The position numbers and the translations under genes were made by a program. Positions 36,198-46,241 of a DNA stretch of 64,000 nt are shown one piece after another. The stretch is from DATFVA01 sp963839165 (lineage in GTDB: Bacteria > Bacteroidota > Ignavibacteria > Ignavibacteriales > Ignavibacteriaceae): the NCBI GenBank assembly GCA_963839165.1, contig CAWIUG010000036.1:186001-250000 (forward strand). The letters run 5' to 3'. Below the pieces are notes generated by a model. The model was not told where the DNA came from, did not search any database, and was given only the letters and a program-made list of their open reading frames with translations. How positions within the stretch are numbered: position 1 is the stretch's first letter; each line of letters opens with the position of its first letter.

Positions 36198-37961
36198 TTA
36201 GAATTCGTTTACTATACCGAAGTGTATTTTGCCTTCGGAGAATGAATCGCCTGCGGCCAGAGCGAAACTTACCCCCAGCACCCCGACTCCTGTCTCAATG
36301 TTCAGACCCACACCATACCCCGTTTTGAACCCTTCCTGCTTAAGAATGTTTCTTCCGGGTTCGGGTTTACGGTAGTAATACCCTGCATCAAAAAAGAGGA
36401 ATGCAAATGTTCTTCTTGTAAGCAGAAGCCGGTACTCAAGGTTCCCCCAGCCTATTCTTGAGCCGAGGAACTGGTCTTCCCGGTATCCCCTGAGACTATT
36501 GGTTCCACCTAGTCTGAACAAATCGCTGTCCTCAAAAAAAGATCCTCTTAATTCTTTGCCGTGAAGTCCTAATGCAATAACCTGCCTGTTGAAAATCTGG
36601 TAATATCCCCCTATGTCGAGGGCGAACCTCTGCAGGTTTACATTTGGATTGATCTCTGAGGTAATGAATTCTTTGGGCCCGTAAATTTTCTTCCTGCTGA
36701 ACGAGTAGGAAGTCATAAACAGCATACCTTCGGTCGGCGAATATGGATCGTCACGGTTGTCGAATTTAAGATTAAGTCCTGTTGTTAAGGCACTGCTGTT
36801 AAAAACAGTGAACCCGGTATTTTTGTTGATTGTAGGAATTACTTGTTCAGATGAAAGCAGTACGGATGCGGAAATATTTTCTGTTGCAAGATACTCTAAT
36901 GCCCCGCCTACTTTTCTCTGCACATAAGTTGAATCCTGCTTGCGCTGATAAAAGTCACCGTTGATGTTAAAAGGATAACCAAAAAGCCACGGTTCGAGAT
37001 ATTTAAGCTCCATCTCCTGTGAATACCGGTCAAACTGCTGCCACCGTATCGCGGCCGCGCGTCCTGTTCCGAAAAGGTTGCGCATGCTTATGTCAACCAG
37101 ACCGGTAAAGTACCCTTTCTCATTATCCTTGGTTCCGGGTATATAACCAATAATCCCGTCAAAGTTGTTTGTCTGTTTTTCTTTTAGATTCAGCGAAAGA
37201 ACTCCCTCTCCTTCGCCGTTTATATAAAACTGCGGCGCATCTACTGGTTCAAAGAATCGAAGTCTGTTCAGCCTTTTCGGCAGCTCATCAATTTTTGATT
37301 GTGAGTACTTCTCACCATTATTCAGCCTTAGTTCACGTACAATTACATAGTCTTTGGTAGAGGAATTTCCTGTAATCTCAATTTTGTCGATCTTCCTGTC
37401 CTTCCCCTTCTTAAAATCAAGGTATACGTCGGCCAGACTTTCATCCCTTAGCGAATCATAATAAACATACACTGAATTGATTACGACTTTTGCAAACGGA
37501 TTTCCAGAATCTTCATAATAACTGAGGGAATTTGCAATCGATGTTTCAAGCTCAGCTTTGTTAAATATTTCCCCCTCCAGGAAATCAAAAAGTGGAAGCA
37601 CTTTTACTGTGTCTTCTGAATCTGCCCCTGCATAAACGAAATGATTAATATGTGTTGGCCTTCCCTCATCTATATGGAGATTTAATGTTACATTCTGTGA
37701 ATCTGGGGAGAGTACTGCGTAGGTGGTATCGAACGTGCTTTCAAGATACCCCCTTTTGCCAAGCTCAACTGCAATGTTAATCCTGATGGAATCCAGAAGA
37801 TTCTTATTGTACTTTTCTCCTAAATTCAGACCGCTCCAGTTAAAATAATCGTCATTATCAAATACACGGTTCCCCGCAACATTAATATCTTTAATAACCT
37901 GTGCTGATAACGAAGAAATGAATAATAAAAAAACCGGTATGTATTTAACGAGGCGTAACAT
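36198..37961 (-). CDS. Omp85/BamA-TamA family outer membrane protein
   Basis: A 587-residue protein. It has a signal peptide (YIPVFLLFISSLSAQ), about three POTRA-like domains (to about residue 270: IKDINVAGNRVFDNDDYF; KIDKIEITGNSSTKDYVI), and a C-terminal barrel. The barrel includes LFRLGGTNSLRGYREDQFLG, the VRGF-like segment of the Omp85 family. Its shorter length fits TamA/surface-antigen members better than BamA. It probably inserts or exports outer-membrane proteins. It overlaps the end of the PfkB gene. Confidence 0.9.
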   Translation of the reverse strand: MLRLVKYIPVFLLFISSLSAQVIKDINVAGNRVFDNDDYFNWSGLNLGEKYNKNLLDSIRINIAVELGKRGYLESTFDTTYAVLSPDSQNVTLNLHIDEGRPTHINHFVYAGADSEDTVKVLPLFDFLEGEIFNKAELETSIANSLSYYEDSGNPFAKVVINSVYVYYDSLRDESLADVYLDFKKGKDRKIDKIEITGNSSTKDYVIVRELRLNNGEKYSQSKIDELPKRLNRLRFFEPVDAPQFYINGEGEGVLSLNLKEKQTNNFDGIIGYIPGTKDNEKGYFTGLVDISMRNLFGTGRAAAIRWQQFDRYSQEMELKYLEPWLFGYPFNINGDFYQRKQDSTYVQRKVGGALEYLATENISASVLLSSEQVIPTINKNTGFTVFNSSALTTGLNLKFDNRDDPYSPTEGMLFMTSYSFSRKKIYGPKEFITSEINPNVNLQRFALDIGGYYQIFNRQVIALGLHGKELRGSFFEDSDLFRLGGTNSLRGYREDQFLGSRIGWGNLEYRLLLTRRTFAFLFFDAGYYYRKPEPGRNILKQEGFKTGYGVGLNIETGVGVLGVSFALAAGDSFSEGKIHFGIVNEF

Positions 37962-38910
37962 CTAATGTTTTCATTTTCTTACCTATGGGAATAACTTCAA
38001 CCCGGGATATAAGCCCATCGGCGTCTTCCCGGGGTACATTGCCTGCGTCAGTCCTTGCGGCATTCAATGCACCTAACGAAACTCCTAATTTTAATCCTTC
38101 TTCAAAAGTCAAATCGTTATGCCAGCCGTATATAATCCCTGCCATAAAACTATCGCCGCTCCCCGTGGAATCGAAAGTCTTAACCTCCGGCGGGATTACC
38201 TTAAAATGAAAATCAAAGTTAGAGGAATAAAAGGCCTTTTCTCCGTTTGTGAGGTAGCATTGCTTGATTCCCTTTTTATATAATTCTTCCATAAAGGATA
38301 GAATGCTGTCTTCTGTGCCTGATTCATAATTAAGCGAATTCCTGAGTTCGTCGATGTTGTTATGTAATATGGTAGGACCCGCATCTATGCATTCCTGAAG
38401 ATGCTCTCCATAGGTATCACAGACCGAAATTTTATCGTACCGGTTAGCCGTCTCAATCCCGAATGGTATAATGTTATTGGTATTTTTACAGGGAGAGCTG
38501 CCGGAAAATATAACTATCTCGCAGTTCTGGATTATTTTATCCAGTTTTTCTTTGAATTCATCTGATTCTTCAGGAGAGATTTCAGGATTTGCTCCGAATA
38601 AACTGGTTACACTATGGCGGGTCTCATCTATCATTACTACTCCGTCGCGTGTTTCAGCATCTGTCTTTACGGCGGTGAAGTTTATCTCCTCTTTTCTTAA
38701 GATATCCCTTAAGAGTTTACCATTGTTCCCGCCCAGGAATGTGAACGCAAGTCCCGTGGTGCCAAGCTGGTTTAACTGCCGGCTTACATTTATCCCTTTA
38801 CCCCCCGCCTGAATAAGCACTCTTCCATCCCTGTTGCTTCCGGGATAATTGATGCTCTTAAAAGAATATCTTCTTTCAAGCAGCGGATTTAACGTTACTG
38901 TAACTATCAT
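37945..38910 (-). CDS. PfkB-family sugar kinase (1-phosphofructokinase-like)
   Basis: A 321-residue kinase of the LacC/FruK type. It begins MIVTVTLNPLLERRYSF and has the N-terminal AGGKGINVSRQL. The second PfkB signature DSTGSGDSFMAG gives the anion hole and catalytic Asp. The TLNPxLE start and GKGINVSR favour phosphosugar substrates (fructose 1-phosphate, tagatose 6-phosphate), but specificity is not determined. It is coupled to an Omp85 gene. Confidence 0.88.
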   Translation of the reverse strand: MIVTVTLNPLLERRYSFKSINYPGSNRDGRVLIQAGGKGINVSRQLNQLGTTGLAFTFLGGNNGKLLRDILRKEEINFTAVKTDAETRDGVVMIDETRHSVTSLFGANPEISPEESDEFKEKLDKIIQNCEIVIFSGSSPCKNTNNIIPFGIETANRYDKISVCDTYGEHLQECIDAGPTILHNNIDELRNSLNYESGTEDSILSFMEELYKKGIKQCYLTNGEKAFYSSNFDFHFKVIPPEVKTFDSTGSGDSFMAGIIYGWHNDLTFEEGLKLGVSLGALNAARTDAGNVPREDADGLISRVEVIPIGKKMKTLDVTPR

Positions 38911-38912
38911 AA

Positions 38913-40190
38913 TTATCTATAGCGGTAATCATCTCCCATTAGCGGGGTTATTAATCTGTAATCCCCAAAGCCCGTCTCATCAACAAAAACAAACTGCTTA
39001 TTCATCTGATAGTACTGCCAGATCTCGTAAGGTTTTGAATCTACATCAAATGGATGACGGTCAACATTATTAGGCGCACCCAGCAGGATAAAAACCATTC
39101 CGCGGTCGGTTTTCCAGCCTTTTATGTAATGGGAAAAATGCTCATTTGCATACTGGATCCGGCGGTAGTATTCGTTAAATACCTCATTCTCCTCGGTCGA
39201 GGGACTCGGGTCCTTCTTCTTCCAGAACTCAAGATATCGTTTGGTTTTCTCCTCTTTGGTTTTGGCGTCGTTTATATAATCGAGCTCTGACTGGGAGGCA
39301 ATATAAACGAGCTGATCAACGGCAAGGTCAAGGTCCTTCACGGTAGTGGGAACACCACTCCATCTTGAATAGAAACCTTTTTGGGTGGATGCTACAGCCG
39401 CTCCGCTATTGTTAAGAAGGGAGATCGTTAAAAGATATTTACCCAGACTTATTGAACTGTCTTTTATTGTATGAAAAATCTGGGTCCTTCCGGAGTCAAG
39501 ATGCTGCGATTCATTACTCTGAAAAACTACATCCTCTTTATCGTTCGTTATTATGTATTCCATTCTCATATCTTTTGCTGAATCTGAGTATGCTTCAAAA
39601 AATACAGGCACACCTCCTTTTTGAGTGGCTACATTTCCAGAAACATTCGGCAGAATTTTTCTTGCATCTTCTGCTTCTGACATTTTCGAAATAAAAATAA
39701 CATCACTCAAAGAAGGGAATTCATTCAGGGATTTTACGGTAAAAGGATTTTCGGTAGAGTATTCTTTCTTGGATTCCTTATCCTCCACTGAACTCCTGAT
39801 TATATACGTACCCGGAGGGAGAAAGAACGACTTAAAACTGAGGTTGTAATTGTTCTGACTGTTGGTCTGCTCAAATCCTTTCTCATTTACCTCTTCATTC
39901 CATACTTTCTCAACTATCAACTTATCACGGTTCTCATTAAAGATCGAAACGGTAACGGTGTAGCTAGCTGTAAATCCTTTATCGGATTTTACAAACTGTA
40001 TCCGGTTGTACGGTACCTGTATAAAAATATCAACCCTTGTGCTTGAACTGTCAGGCGAATAAAAGTTAAGATAGTCCTCGAAAAATTTCGGGAGCGATCT
40101 GGTTTCATCCGGCTGATCTGCTGTTTCAACCTGGGCATGAACCGACTGGACTAAAAAAAGCAGCAGCAAGATCCCTATTAAATTTTTCAT
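38913..40190 (-). CDS. GWxTD domain protein
   Basis: A 425-residue secreted protein. The signal peptide is LIGILLLLFLVQSVHAQ. The C-terminal GWxTD domain contains KGWKTDRGMVFILLGAP, followed by PNNVDRHPFDVDSKPYEIWQY. These proteins occur mostly in Bacteroidota/Ignavibacteria-type genomes and have no firm function. A central DUF-like beta-rich region (about 40-300) precedes it. The start overlaps the end of rimO (four bases). Its role in envelope structure is an inference. Confidence 0.85.
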   Translation of the reverse strand: MKNLIGILLLLFLVQSVHAQVETADQPDETRSLPKFFEDYLNFYSPDSSSTRVDIFIQVPYNRIQFVKSDKGFTASYTVTVSIFNENRDKLIVEKVWNEEVNEKGFEQTNSQNNYNLSFKSFFLPPGTYIIRSSVEDKESKKEYSTENPFTVKSLNEFPSLSDVIFISKMSEAEDARKILPNVSGNVATQKGGVPVFFEAYSDSAKDMRMEYIITNDKEDVVFQSNESQHLDSGRTQIFHTIKDSSISLGKYLLTISLLNNSGAAVASTQKGFYSRWSGVPTTVKDLDLAVDQLVYIASQSELDYINDAKTKEEKTKRYLEFWKKKDPSPSTEENEVFNEYYRRIQYANEHFSHYIKGWKTDRGMVFILLGAPNNVDRHPFDVDSKPYEIWQYYQMNKQFVFVDETGFGDYRLITPLMGDDYRYR

Positions 40191-41503
40191 TTTTTTCTCC
40201 CATTCCCGGATATGTTCGCGTACAGATCATATTCATTATGATCGAAAACATCGACGGTATAAAACTCACCCGGTTTTAATTTTGTGCCGTTGGAGGGAAC
40301 AAGGATCTCGCCGTCAACCTCAGGCGCGTCGCGGTACGATCTCCCTATGTAATAATCTCCTTCTTTACCCTCAATTAAAACTTCAAGCTTTCTGCCTTCA
40401 TACGTCTCGTTTATCTTTAATGATATTTCTTTCTGAATTTCCATCAAAGTATTTTTTCTTTCCAGCTTAACTTTTTCCGGTACAGGATCCCCAAGGATAA
40501 AGCTGCTGGTATTTTCTTCCATAGAGAATGTGAAAGTTCCTATCCTGTCAAATTCAGTCTCTCTTACAAATTCACATAACTCCCTGAATTCCTCTTCACC
40601 CTCATTCGGATAACCTACAATAAAAGTGGTTCTTAACGTGATACCTGGTATCCGCTCCTTCAGTTTCCTTATAAGCTCCTTCGTTCGTTTCGCTGTTACG
40701 CCCCTCCGCATAGATTTCAAAACATTATCGGATATGTGTTGAAGAGGAATATCAATATATTTGCAAACCTTGGGATTGTTAGCGATTACATCAATAAGTT
40801 CATCAGGAAATTGTGAAGGATACACATACATTAAACGGATCCATTCTATGCCCGTAACCTCGCTTAACCTGTTTATCAGCTCAGCAATCATCTTCCTGCC
40901 GTAAATATCTTTCCCGTAATCTGTGGTATCCTGTGCGATCAATACAAGTTCTTTTGTATTATTCCTGGCAAGAAATTCTGTTTCTCTTACAAGGTCTTCA
41001 ATCGTTTTTGATTTATGCTTACCGCGCATTAAGGGAATAGCACAGAAAGAACAGGGATGGTCACATCCCTCTGATATTTTCAGATATGCAGTATGCGAGG
41101 GCGACGAAAGAACTCTCTCTCCCAGAAGTTCGTATTTTAATTCTCCGCCCAGTTCATTAAGTATATCCTCATATTTTTCGGTACCGAACCATGCATCAAC
41201 TTCAGGGATCTCTCCTCGCAGATCTTCCATATACCTTTCAGAAAGACACCCTGCAACCAGGATTTTTTTCATCTTCCCCTGGTTCTTAAGCGAAACAGCG
41301 TTTAGAATTGTATTAATCGACTCCTGCTTTGCGGCCTCAATAAAGCCGCATGTATTTATTATGATAGTATCAGCTTCGTCCGGATTATCAATAAGTTTAA
41401 GTTTATTAAGCTTAATCTGATTCATTAGTCTTTCTGAATCCACCGTATTCTTAGAACATCCCAGCGTAATTATACTAACACCGGATTTATTGTTGTTGCT
41501 CAT
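40187..41503 (-). CDS. rimO: Ribosomal protein S12 methylthiotransferase
   Basis: A 438-residue radical SAM enzyme that adds a methylthio group to Asp of ribosomal protein S12. The first domain has LGCSKNTVDSERLM, NTCGFIEAAKQES and VAGCLSERY (three cluster cysteines). The radical SAM triad is in SEGCDHPCSFCAIPLMRGKH. A C-terminal TRAM domain follows. The IxLGCSKNxVDSE start separates it from MiaB, which is also in this window. The length is normal. Confidence 0.97.
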   Translation of the reverse strand: MSNNNKSGVSIITLGCSKNTVDSERLMNQIKLNKLKLIDNPDEADTIIINTCGFIEAAKQESINTILNAVSLKNQGKMKKILVAGCLSERYMEDLRGEIPEVDAWFGTEKYEDILNELGGELKYELLGERVLSSPSHTAYLKISEGCDHPCSFCAIPLMRGKHKSKTIEDLVRETEFLARNNTKELVLIAQDTTDYGKDIYGRKMIAELINRLSEVTGIEWIRLMYVYPSQFPDELIDVIANNPKVCKYIDIPLQHISDNVLKSMRRGVTAKRTKELIRKLKERIPGITLRTTFIVGYPNEGEEEFRELCEFVRETEFDRIGTFTFSMEENTSSFILGDPVPEKVKLERKNTLMEIQKEISLKINETYEGRKLEVLIEGKEGDYYIGRSYRDAPEVDGEILVPSNGTKLKPGEFYTVDVFDHNEYDLYANISGNGRKK

Positions 41504-41519
41504 ACAAATAATCTATACT

Positions 41520-42341
41520 TCAAATAAAATTTTTAAGGTAAAGCAGAATTACAGGTGCTGAATAAAGGAGAGAGTCAAATCTGTCAAAAATACCGCCATG
41601 CCCGGGGATAATTCCTGAAGAATCTTTTACTCCTGCGTCACGCTTAAAGAGAGATTCTACAAGATCTCCAATCTGACCTATTATTCCGATAATAACGCCT
41701 AAAATAAATACTGAAGTCCAGCTAAGGAAGTCCAAAATAATTACTTTAGCCAGAAGCATCGTGAGTATGGCAAAAACAAATCCGAAGATAGCGCCTTCCC
41801 AGCTTTTTTTAGGACTAACACGCGGGAAAAGTTTATGTTTTCCGAGGCTTTTACCACCGAAAAAAGCTGCCGAATCGCATATCCATATAGCTGCAAGAAT
41901 AGAAATTATCAGAAAACCGCCCCGCTGATATAGGTATTCGATCCTGGGATAAAACTCTCTTAATGCAAGTAAAGCATCTGCAAACAAACCTATATACAGG
42001 ATACCCAGCAGAGTTGTTCCAATGTTCAGTATAGCTGAACCTTTATTCCGGAATAACTCAAAAAGGGTAAGGATTATTGTCAGTGCAAGGAAGATGTAAT
42101 ATATATCGAGATAATGGAAAAATTCATTTGTAAGAAGAAGCAGGATAAATGTTATCCCGGTAACGGTATTCAAATAAACGTTTTTATTCTTTACAAAGCT
42201 GCTGAATTCATAAAAAGAAACAACAGCTATCAATGCTGTAAACAGGAAAAAATAAATTCCCCCGAAATAGCTTACAGCAATAATAACCGGTATGGCAGCC
42301 AGGGAAACCAGCACTCTCTGAGTTGTATTGCCCAGCGCCAT
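41520..42341 (-). CDS. cdsA: Phosphatidate cytidylyltransferase
   Basis: A 273-residue membrane enzyme with about eight helices, making CDP-diacylglycerol from phosphatidate and CTP. The signature is SPKKSWEGAIFGFVFAI, then QIGDLVESLFKRDAGVKDSS followed by GIIPGHGGIFDRFDSLLYS. It starts 6 bases after the zinc-ribbon gene and ends 16 bases before rimO, so all three are probably one transcript. Confidence 0.96.
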   Translation of the reverse strand: MALGNTTQRVLVSLAAIPVIIAVSYFGGIYFFLFTALIAVVSFYEFSSFVKNKNVYLNTVTGITFILLLLTNEFFHYLDIYYIFLALTIILTLFELFRNKGSAILNIGTTLLGILYIGLFADALLALREFYPRIEYLYQRGGFLIISILAAIWICDSAAFFGGKSLGKHKLFPRVSPKKSWEGAIFGFVFAILTMLLAKVIILDFLSWTSVFILGVIIGIIGQIGDLVESLFKRDAGVKDSSGIIPGHGGIFDRFDSLLYSAPVILLYLKNFI

Positions 42342-42347
42342 CAGGAA

Positions 42348-42704
42348 TTATTCTTCCTCGTTTTCTTCACTATTCTCCTGATTCTTTACCTGTTCAATAA
42401 AGTTTAGGGCAGCCTGAACATCTTCGTTTCTTACATATAATTTCACAAGGGAAAAATCACCAGGGGCCGGAAAATTTCTGTCTTTCTGTGAAAGGATCGA
42501 TGTTTTTATACCAGCACTTTCCAGGTTATCCCTCAGCATTTCAACATCATATTCCTGACCCGATGTATAAACTACCTGCCAGTTATCTTCTGTCCATTCC
42601 TCCGGCTGAACAAAATAATCGTCGTCCACAAGCCTTGTACCGCAGTCGGGACAAATTGTTATTCCTTCAACGTATTCATACTCGCAATTTGGGCATACAG
42701 GCAT
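42348..42704 (-). CDS. Zinc-ribbon protein with DUF2007-like C-terminal region
   Basis: A 118-residue protein. The N-terminal zinc ribbon is CPNCEYEY...CPDCG (about residues 4-21). The C-terminal half (about 40-105) matches the DUF2007 signal-transduction pattern: WQVVYTSGQEYDVEMLRDNL, then ESAGI and LYVRNEDVQAALNFIEQ. An acidic tail follows. It lies between a CPBP protease and cdsA. The function is not known. Confidence 0.85.
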   Translation of the reverse strand: MPVCPNCEYEYVEGITICPDCGTRLVDDDYFVQPEEWTEDNWQVVYTSGQEYDVEMLRDNLESAGIKTSILSQKDRNFPAPGDFSLVKLYVRNEDVQAALNFIEQVKNQENSEENEEE

Positions 42705-42712
42705 ATATCCTC

Positions 42713-43693
42713 CTAAGTAGTGATCTGTTTTGAATAAAATTTCCTGATCGTAATAATCAAACCAACCATTAAAAGAGATAATAATATTATCATTAATACC
42801 GCCGAATTCAAATCCACATCCGTTCCGGGTTTGGTATTAATAAGGTCTTCATTTCCGATTAGAAAATATACCATTATTGCAATAAAATTATTGGTAAAAT
42901 GAAGACTCATCGGAACCAGGATGGAATTGCTTTTATAAGCTGCAAAGCCGAAATAGAACCCTAAAACAATTAAAGGTATCATTCCATATGGATTAAAATG
43001 ATAAATTCCGAAGAATATTGCCGTGATAAGTGCGGCCCAGAAGGGTCTGATCTTTAATTCAAAACTCTTTTGTATGAATCCCCGGAACATAGTTTCCTCA
43101 CACAGCGCGGGAACAACGGCCACTACTAATATTACAAGGAAGGCTTCATAGAAATTATGTGCCGTCAATAAATCGCCGTATGTCTTTTCAACAAGGTCGT
43201 TTAACGAATCGAGGGATGATTTTATGGAATGAATAAAAGGAGAACTTTCTGCCCAGATCTCTATTAGATAATTTTGTACGGTAATAAAATACTGCAATAG
43301 AGGAGTAAGTATTATTATTCCTATGCCGAACAGAACAAATTCTCTCCAGGATGGCACTCTTGTCCTGATTACAGCCGATACATCCAGATAAAACCATTTC
43401 GAAAATAATATTGCGGGCAGGAGCATAAAAAGGATCTGGCCGGCCATCGTCATTAGTCTTACAGCGTTAACCGGAGCACTTTCAAGGTTCATACCGAAGA
43501 TCAGCAGAGTAATAACACCGCCTACAACCTGGTAAAGTATAAACCCGCCTATAAGACCAATAAACGCTGCTGCTATAGGATTTATCTGGGGCTGGATGCC
43601 TCCGCCCGAATCCTCGCCGGGTTCGTGTTTAATTTCTTTATTTTTATCAGGATCCTCATTTGAAGGATCTGGTTGTGAATTGTATTCGTCCAT
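42713..43693 (-). CDS. CPBP-family intramembrane metalloprotease
   Basis: A 326-residue membrane protein with about eight helices. Motif 1, EETMFRGFIQKSF (two Glu and Arg), and motif 2, FFGIYHFNPYGMIPLIVLGF (His), are followed by a third motif, SMSLHFTNNF. These are the conserved CAAX-protease/bacteriocin-processing residues. An acidic, proline-rich N-terminal tail (about 40 residues) is unusual. The bacterial substrate is unknown. It precedes the zinc-ribbon gene. Confidence 0.9.
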   Translation of the reverse strand: MDEYNSQPDPSNEDPDKNKEIKHEPGEDSGGGIQPQINPIAAAFIGLIGGFILYQVVGGVITLLIFGMNLESAPVNAVRLMTMAGQILFMLLPAILFSKWFYLDVSAVIRTRVPSWREFVLFGIGIIILTPLLQYFITVQNYLIEIWAESSPFIHSIKSSLDSLNDLVEKTYGDLLTAHNFYEAFLVILVVAVVPALCEETMFRGFIQKSFELKIRPFWAALITAIFFGIYHFNPYGMIPLIVLGFYFGFAAYKSNSILVPMSLHFTNNFIAIMVYFLIGNEDLINTKPGTDVDLNSAVLMIILLSLLMVGLIITIRKFYSKQITT

Positions 43694-43757
43694 TCAGTGA
43701 AAATAATTAAATGGGCATTATTTTCCTATTTAATCAGACTTTAGGCGGATAAAATGG

Positions 43758-44555
43758 TTATTGTTTTGAAGTGAGCTTGCCCTTCAATCCCTCATAGGCA
43801 GTTAACTCAGCATCTATAGAACCAATAACTACTTTTGTCTTAACTTTTACCGGGATTTTTAATTCGTCGTCAGTCAGCCAGACGATAATGCTTCCCTCGC
43901 TTTTAAAAAGTCCGCCTTCCTGTACTAATGGCTCAACCACTATGCATTTAAAGGTACCTGCGGGTACACTAATGGTTTCTCTGCCAAGATAGCGTACATC
44001 AAGATCGTAAACCTTATCCTTATAGAAGTTTTTAAGGTGGATCCGGTCATTTACTTTGAGGTTTGAGTAATCGAATGTTCTTGCAAGATAGAATGCGGAT
44101 ACAATATCATTAACGTATTTTGGAATTTCATATTCGCCTTCGCTGGTTTTTGCGTTTCCTTTTCTCTGATCGAAAAAAGCGGAAAAGTCGCGGCTGTATC
44201 CCCCCTCCCGTATATGCTGTTCAAACCTCCAGGGGAATAGTCCTTTTGAATCAATAAAGGTTTCATACCGGTCGCGCACCTTGTATATCCAGTCGAAACT
44301 TGGAACGGAGTTAACTTCAAAAACAACGTGGTATGCTTCCCGGCCTGATATTCTTCTCATCTGAGGGATCTGCATAGTTGCAACCCCTGCGGTTACAAAT
44401 CCATACTTAACATCAAAGGTAAGTTTCTCCCCAACCTTGAAAGCATTGTTTTCTAATGTTCTGAATTCAGGATCGGAATGTGTTGTATCGCTGCCGGCAC
44501 CAGCATATGATATAACAGGCAGTATTAAAAAAAACAGCAGATATTTCCTGAGCAT
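43758..44555 (-). CDS. DUF3108 domain secreted protein
   Basis: A 265-residue protein. Signal peptide MLRKYLLFFLILPVISYAGA is followed by the DUF3108 region: FKVGEKLTFDVKYGFVTAGV, VRDRYETFIDSKGLFPWRFEQ, DVRYLGRETISVPAGTFKC and VWLTDDELKIPVKVK. The family is widespread in Bacteroidota and other Gram-negative bacteria, with no known catalytic activity. It starts directly after the GT9 gene ends, suggesting envelope function. Confidence 0.88.
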   Translation of the reverse strand: MLRKYLLFFLILPVISYAGAGSDTTHSDPEFRTLENNAFKVGEKLTFDVKYGFVTAGVATMQIPQMRRISGREAYHVVFEVNSVPSFDWIYKVRDRYETFIDSKGLFPWRFEQHIREGGYSRDFSAFFDQRKGNAKTSEGEYEIPKYVNDIVSAFYLARTFDYSNLKVNDRIHLKNFYKDKVYDLDVRYLGRETISVPAGTFKCIVVEPLVQEGGLFKSEGSIIVWLTDDELKIPVKVKTKVVIGSIDAELTAYEGLKGKLTSKQ

Positions 44556-45605
44556 CTATTTTCTCCGTTCGTCTTGAATAAACTTATAAATTTTTTCTGT
44601 TTCATAAAAGATATCGGTCACTTCGATGCTGTTCATACAATTCAAGCGGCTGCACTGTTCCCTTGTACAGTCCGAACATTCAATATTAGGCGAAAAAATG
44701 ACTTTTTTAGTAGTATAAGGACCCCATCTGTCGGCCGAGCAGGCGTCAATAAGGGGATAGAATCCGATGGTGTATTTTCCGAGAGCCGCAGCTATATGGA
44801 TCGGTCCCGTTGAATTGGAAATGAAGATGGAGCATTTTTTTATCAGGGCGATCATTCCGGGCAAGTCAAGCTTTCCGGCAAGATTCAGTATTCCGGGTCG
44901 CAGTTTAAGGTTCTCACATAGATATTTTTCTCTGTCGCTTCCGGTAAGTATAATGTTTTCTGTGAGCTCTCCTGCGATCTTCTCAACCAGAGATCTGAAT
45001 TTCTGCTGGGGAAGATCGACCGAGCTTCCACCGCTCCCCGGATGTATAATGATGATTGGTTTATCAATATTAATATCAGATCTTTTAAGGATCTCATCTA
45101 TCTTTTGTGCGCTGGATTTATCGGGCACAAGATCAAATTCAACTTTGGAAGGACTTACAGTTTCTTCAATGCCGATTTTACTCAGCAGGTTTACATTATA
45201 TTCGAGCTCATGTTTTTCCGCGTATTTCCTGTGCTCATAAATTTTCTGGTTGAACAAAAATGAATACCACCGGTATCCAGTGCCGATCCTGGTTTTTATT
45301 TTGCTCAGGTAGATAATTAGTGAGGTTACAAAAGTTGGATAAACTATTATCGCGGAATCAAAATTATAACCCGCCAGGTTCGCGACGTTCTTCCTGACAG
45401 GGATTTTCTTTTCGTTTTCTTTAAGAATAATTACATCATCGATGTATGGATGATTTTCAACCAGTGATCTGGTATAATTTCGTACAAGAAATGTTATTCT
45501 ACATTCAGGGAGATGCCTCTTGATTATAGCCGCAAGGGGGAGTGAAAGAACAACATCTCCTATACGGTCAGTCCTTACAATTAATAAGTTTTTTGGTTTA
45601 ATCAT
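44556..45605 (-). CDS. Glycosyltransferase family 9 (heptosyltransferase-like)
   Basis: A 349-residue GT9 protein, the second in the window. N-terminal signature LLIVRTDRIGDVVLSLPLAAI, C-terminal FISNSTGPIHIAAALGKYTIG, and a cysteine cluster (CSDCTREQCSRLNC) near the end. It probably adds heptose or a related sugar to lipopolysaccharide core. It lies between DUF3108 and the mpg gene with minimal overlap. The acceptor sugar cannot be read from sequence. Confidence 0.88.
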   Translation of the reverse strand: MIKPKNLLIVRTDRIGDVVLSLPLAAIIKRHLPECRITFLVRNYTRSLVENHPYIDDVIILKENEKKIPVRKNVANLAGYNFDSAIIVYPTFVTSLIIYLSKIKTRIGTGYRWYSFLFNQKIYEHRKYAEKHELEYNVNLLSKIGIEETVSPSKVEFDLVPDKSSAQKIDEILKRSDINIDKPIIIIHPGSGGSSVDLPQQKFRSLVEKIAGELTENIILTGSDREKYLCENLKLRPGILNLAGKLDLPGMIALIKKCSIFISNSTGPIHIAAALGKYTIGFYPLIDACSADRWGPYTTKKVIFSPNIECSDCTREQCSRLNCMNSIEVTDIFYETEKIYKFIQDERRK

Positions 45606-46213
45606 CTTCTGGAAACGAACGGATTATCTTTTATATAAAATCGCCAGTCCAATTCAGCTGATTTTTTTATCCCGATCCTTGTTGTCCTTACAATCTTGTC
45701 TGCCGGTATTTTCTTCTGATTGAGGAGATATATCCGGCCGCTGATAAGATCCTCTCCATAATACTCCCGTGTTATCCCGAAAGCCTGGCAAACTTTTCCG
45801 GGACCATTGGTTAAATTATGTTTTTCTTTTTCATTTATCAAAATTTTGCCGAACCGGTTATAGGCCATTTTGTCAATCCCTGTTACCGGTTCTATTCCTC
45901 TTATTAAAGCAGCCGTCCCATGCCCTTCCTTACCTGTAACGATATTACAGCAGAAATGTGCCCCATAAGTAAAATATACGTAGAAATACCCTCCTGCTTC
46001 GAACATGATCTCATTTCTTTTTGTTTTACCCCGGAAGGTGTGTGCGGCTTCATCAATGCTGCCGTCATAGGCCTCAACTTCTACAATTCTGCCCGCAATT
46101 ATTTCTGAACTATCTGCTTTTACCAGGATTTTGCCTAGTAATTCAGCAGCTACTGTAAGTACATCTCTTTGATAGAAAGGGCGGTTAAGTTTTTTAAGAT
46201 TTGATATATTCAT
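45602..46213 (-). CDS. DNA-3-methyladenine glycosylase (AAG/MPG type)
   Basis: A 203-residue base-excision enzyme that removes alkylated adenine and hypoxanthine. The AAG signature is LGKILV...AGRIVEVEAYDG...DEAAHTFRGKTKRN, and YFTYGAHFCCNIV holds the nucleotide-flipping Tyr/His. NGPGKVCQAFGI follows. The length is typical of bacterial AAG. It overlaps the GT9 gene by four bases at its 3' end. Confidence 0.95.
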   Translation of the reverse strand: MNISNLKKLNRPFYQRDVLTVAAELLGKILVKADSSEIIAGRIVEVEAYDGSIDEAAHTFRGKTKRNEIMFEAGGYFYVYFTYGAHFCCNIVTGKEGHGTAALIRGIEPVTGIDKMAYNRFGKILINEKEKHNLTNGPGKVCQAFGITREYYGEDLISGRIYLLNQKKIPADKIVRTTRIGIKKSAELDWRFYIKDNPFVSRR

Positions 46214-46241
46214 CGGGAACAGAGAACAGAAGGTGTTATTC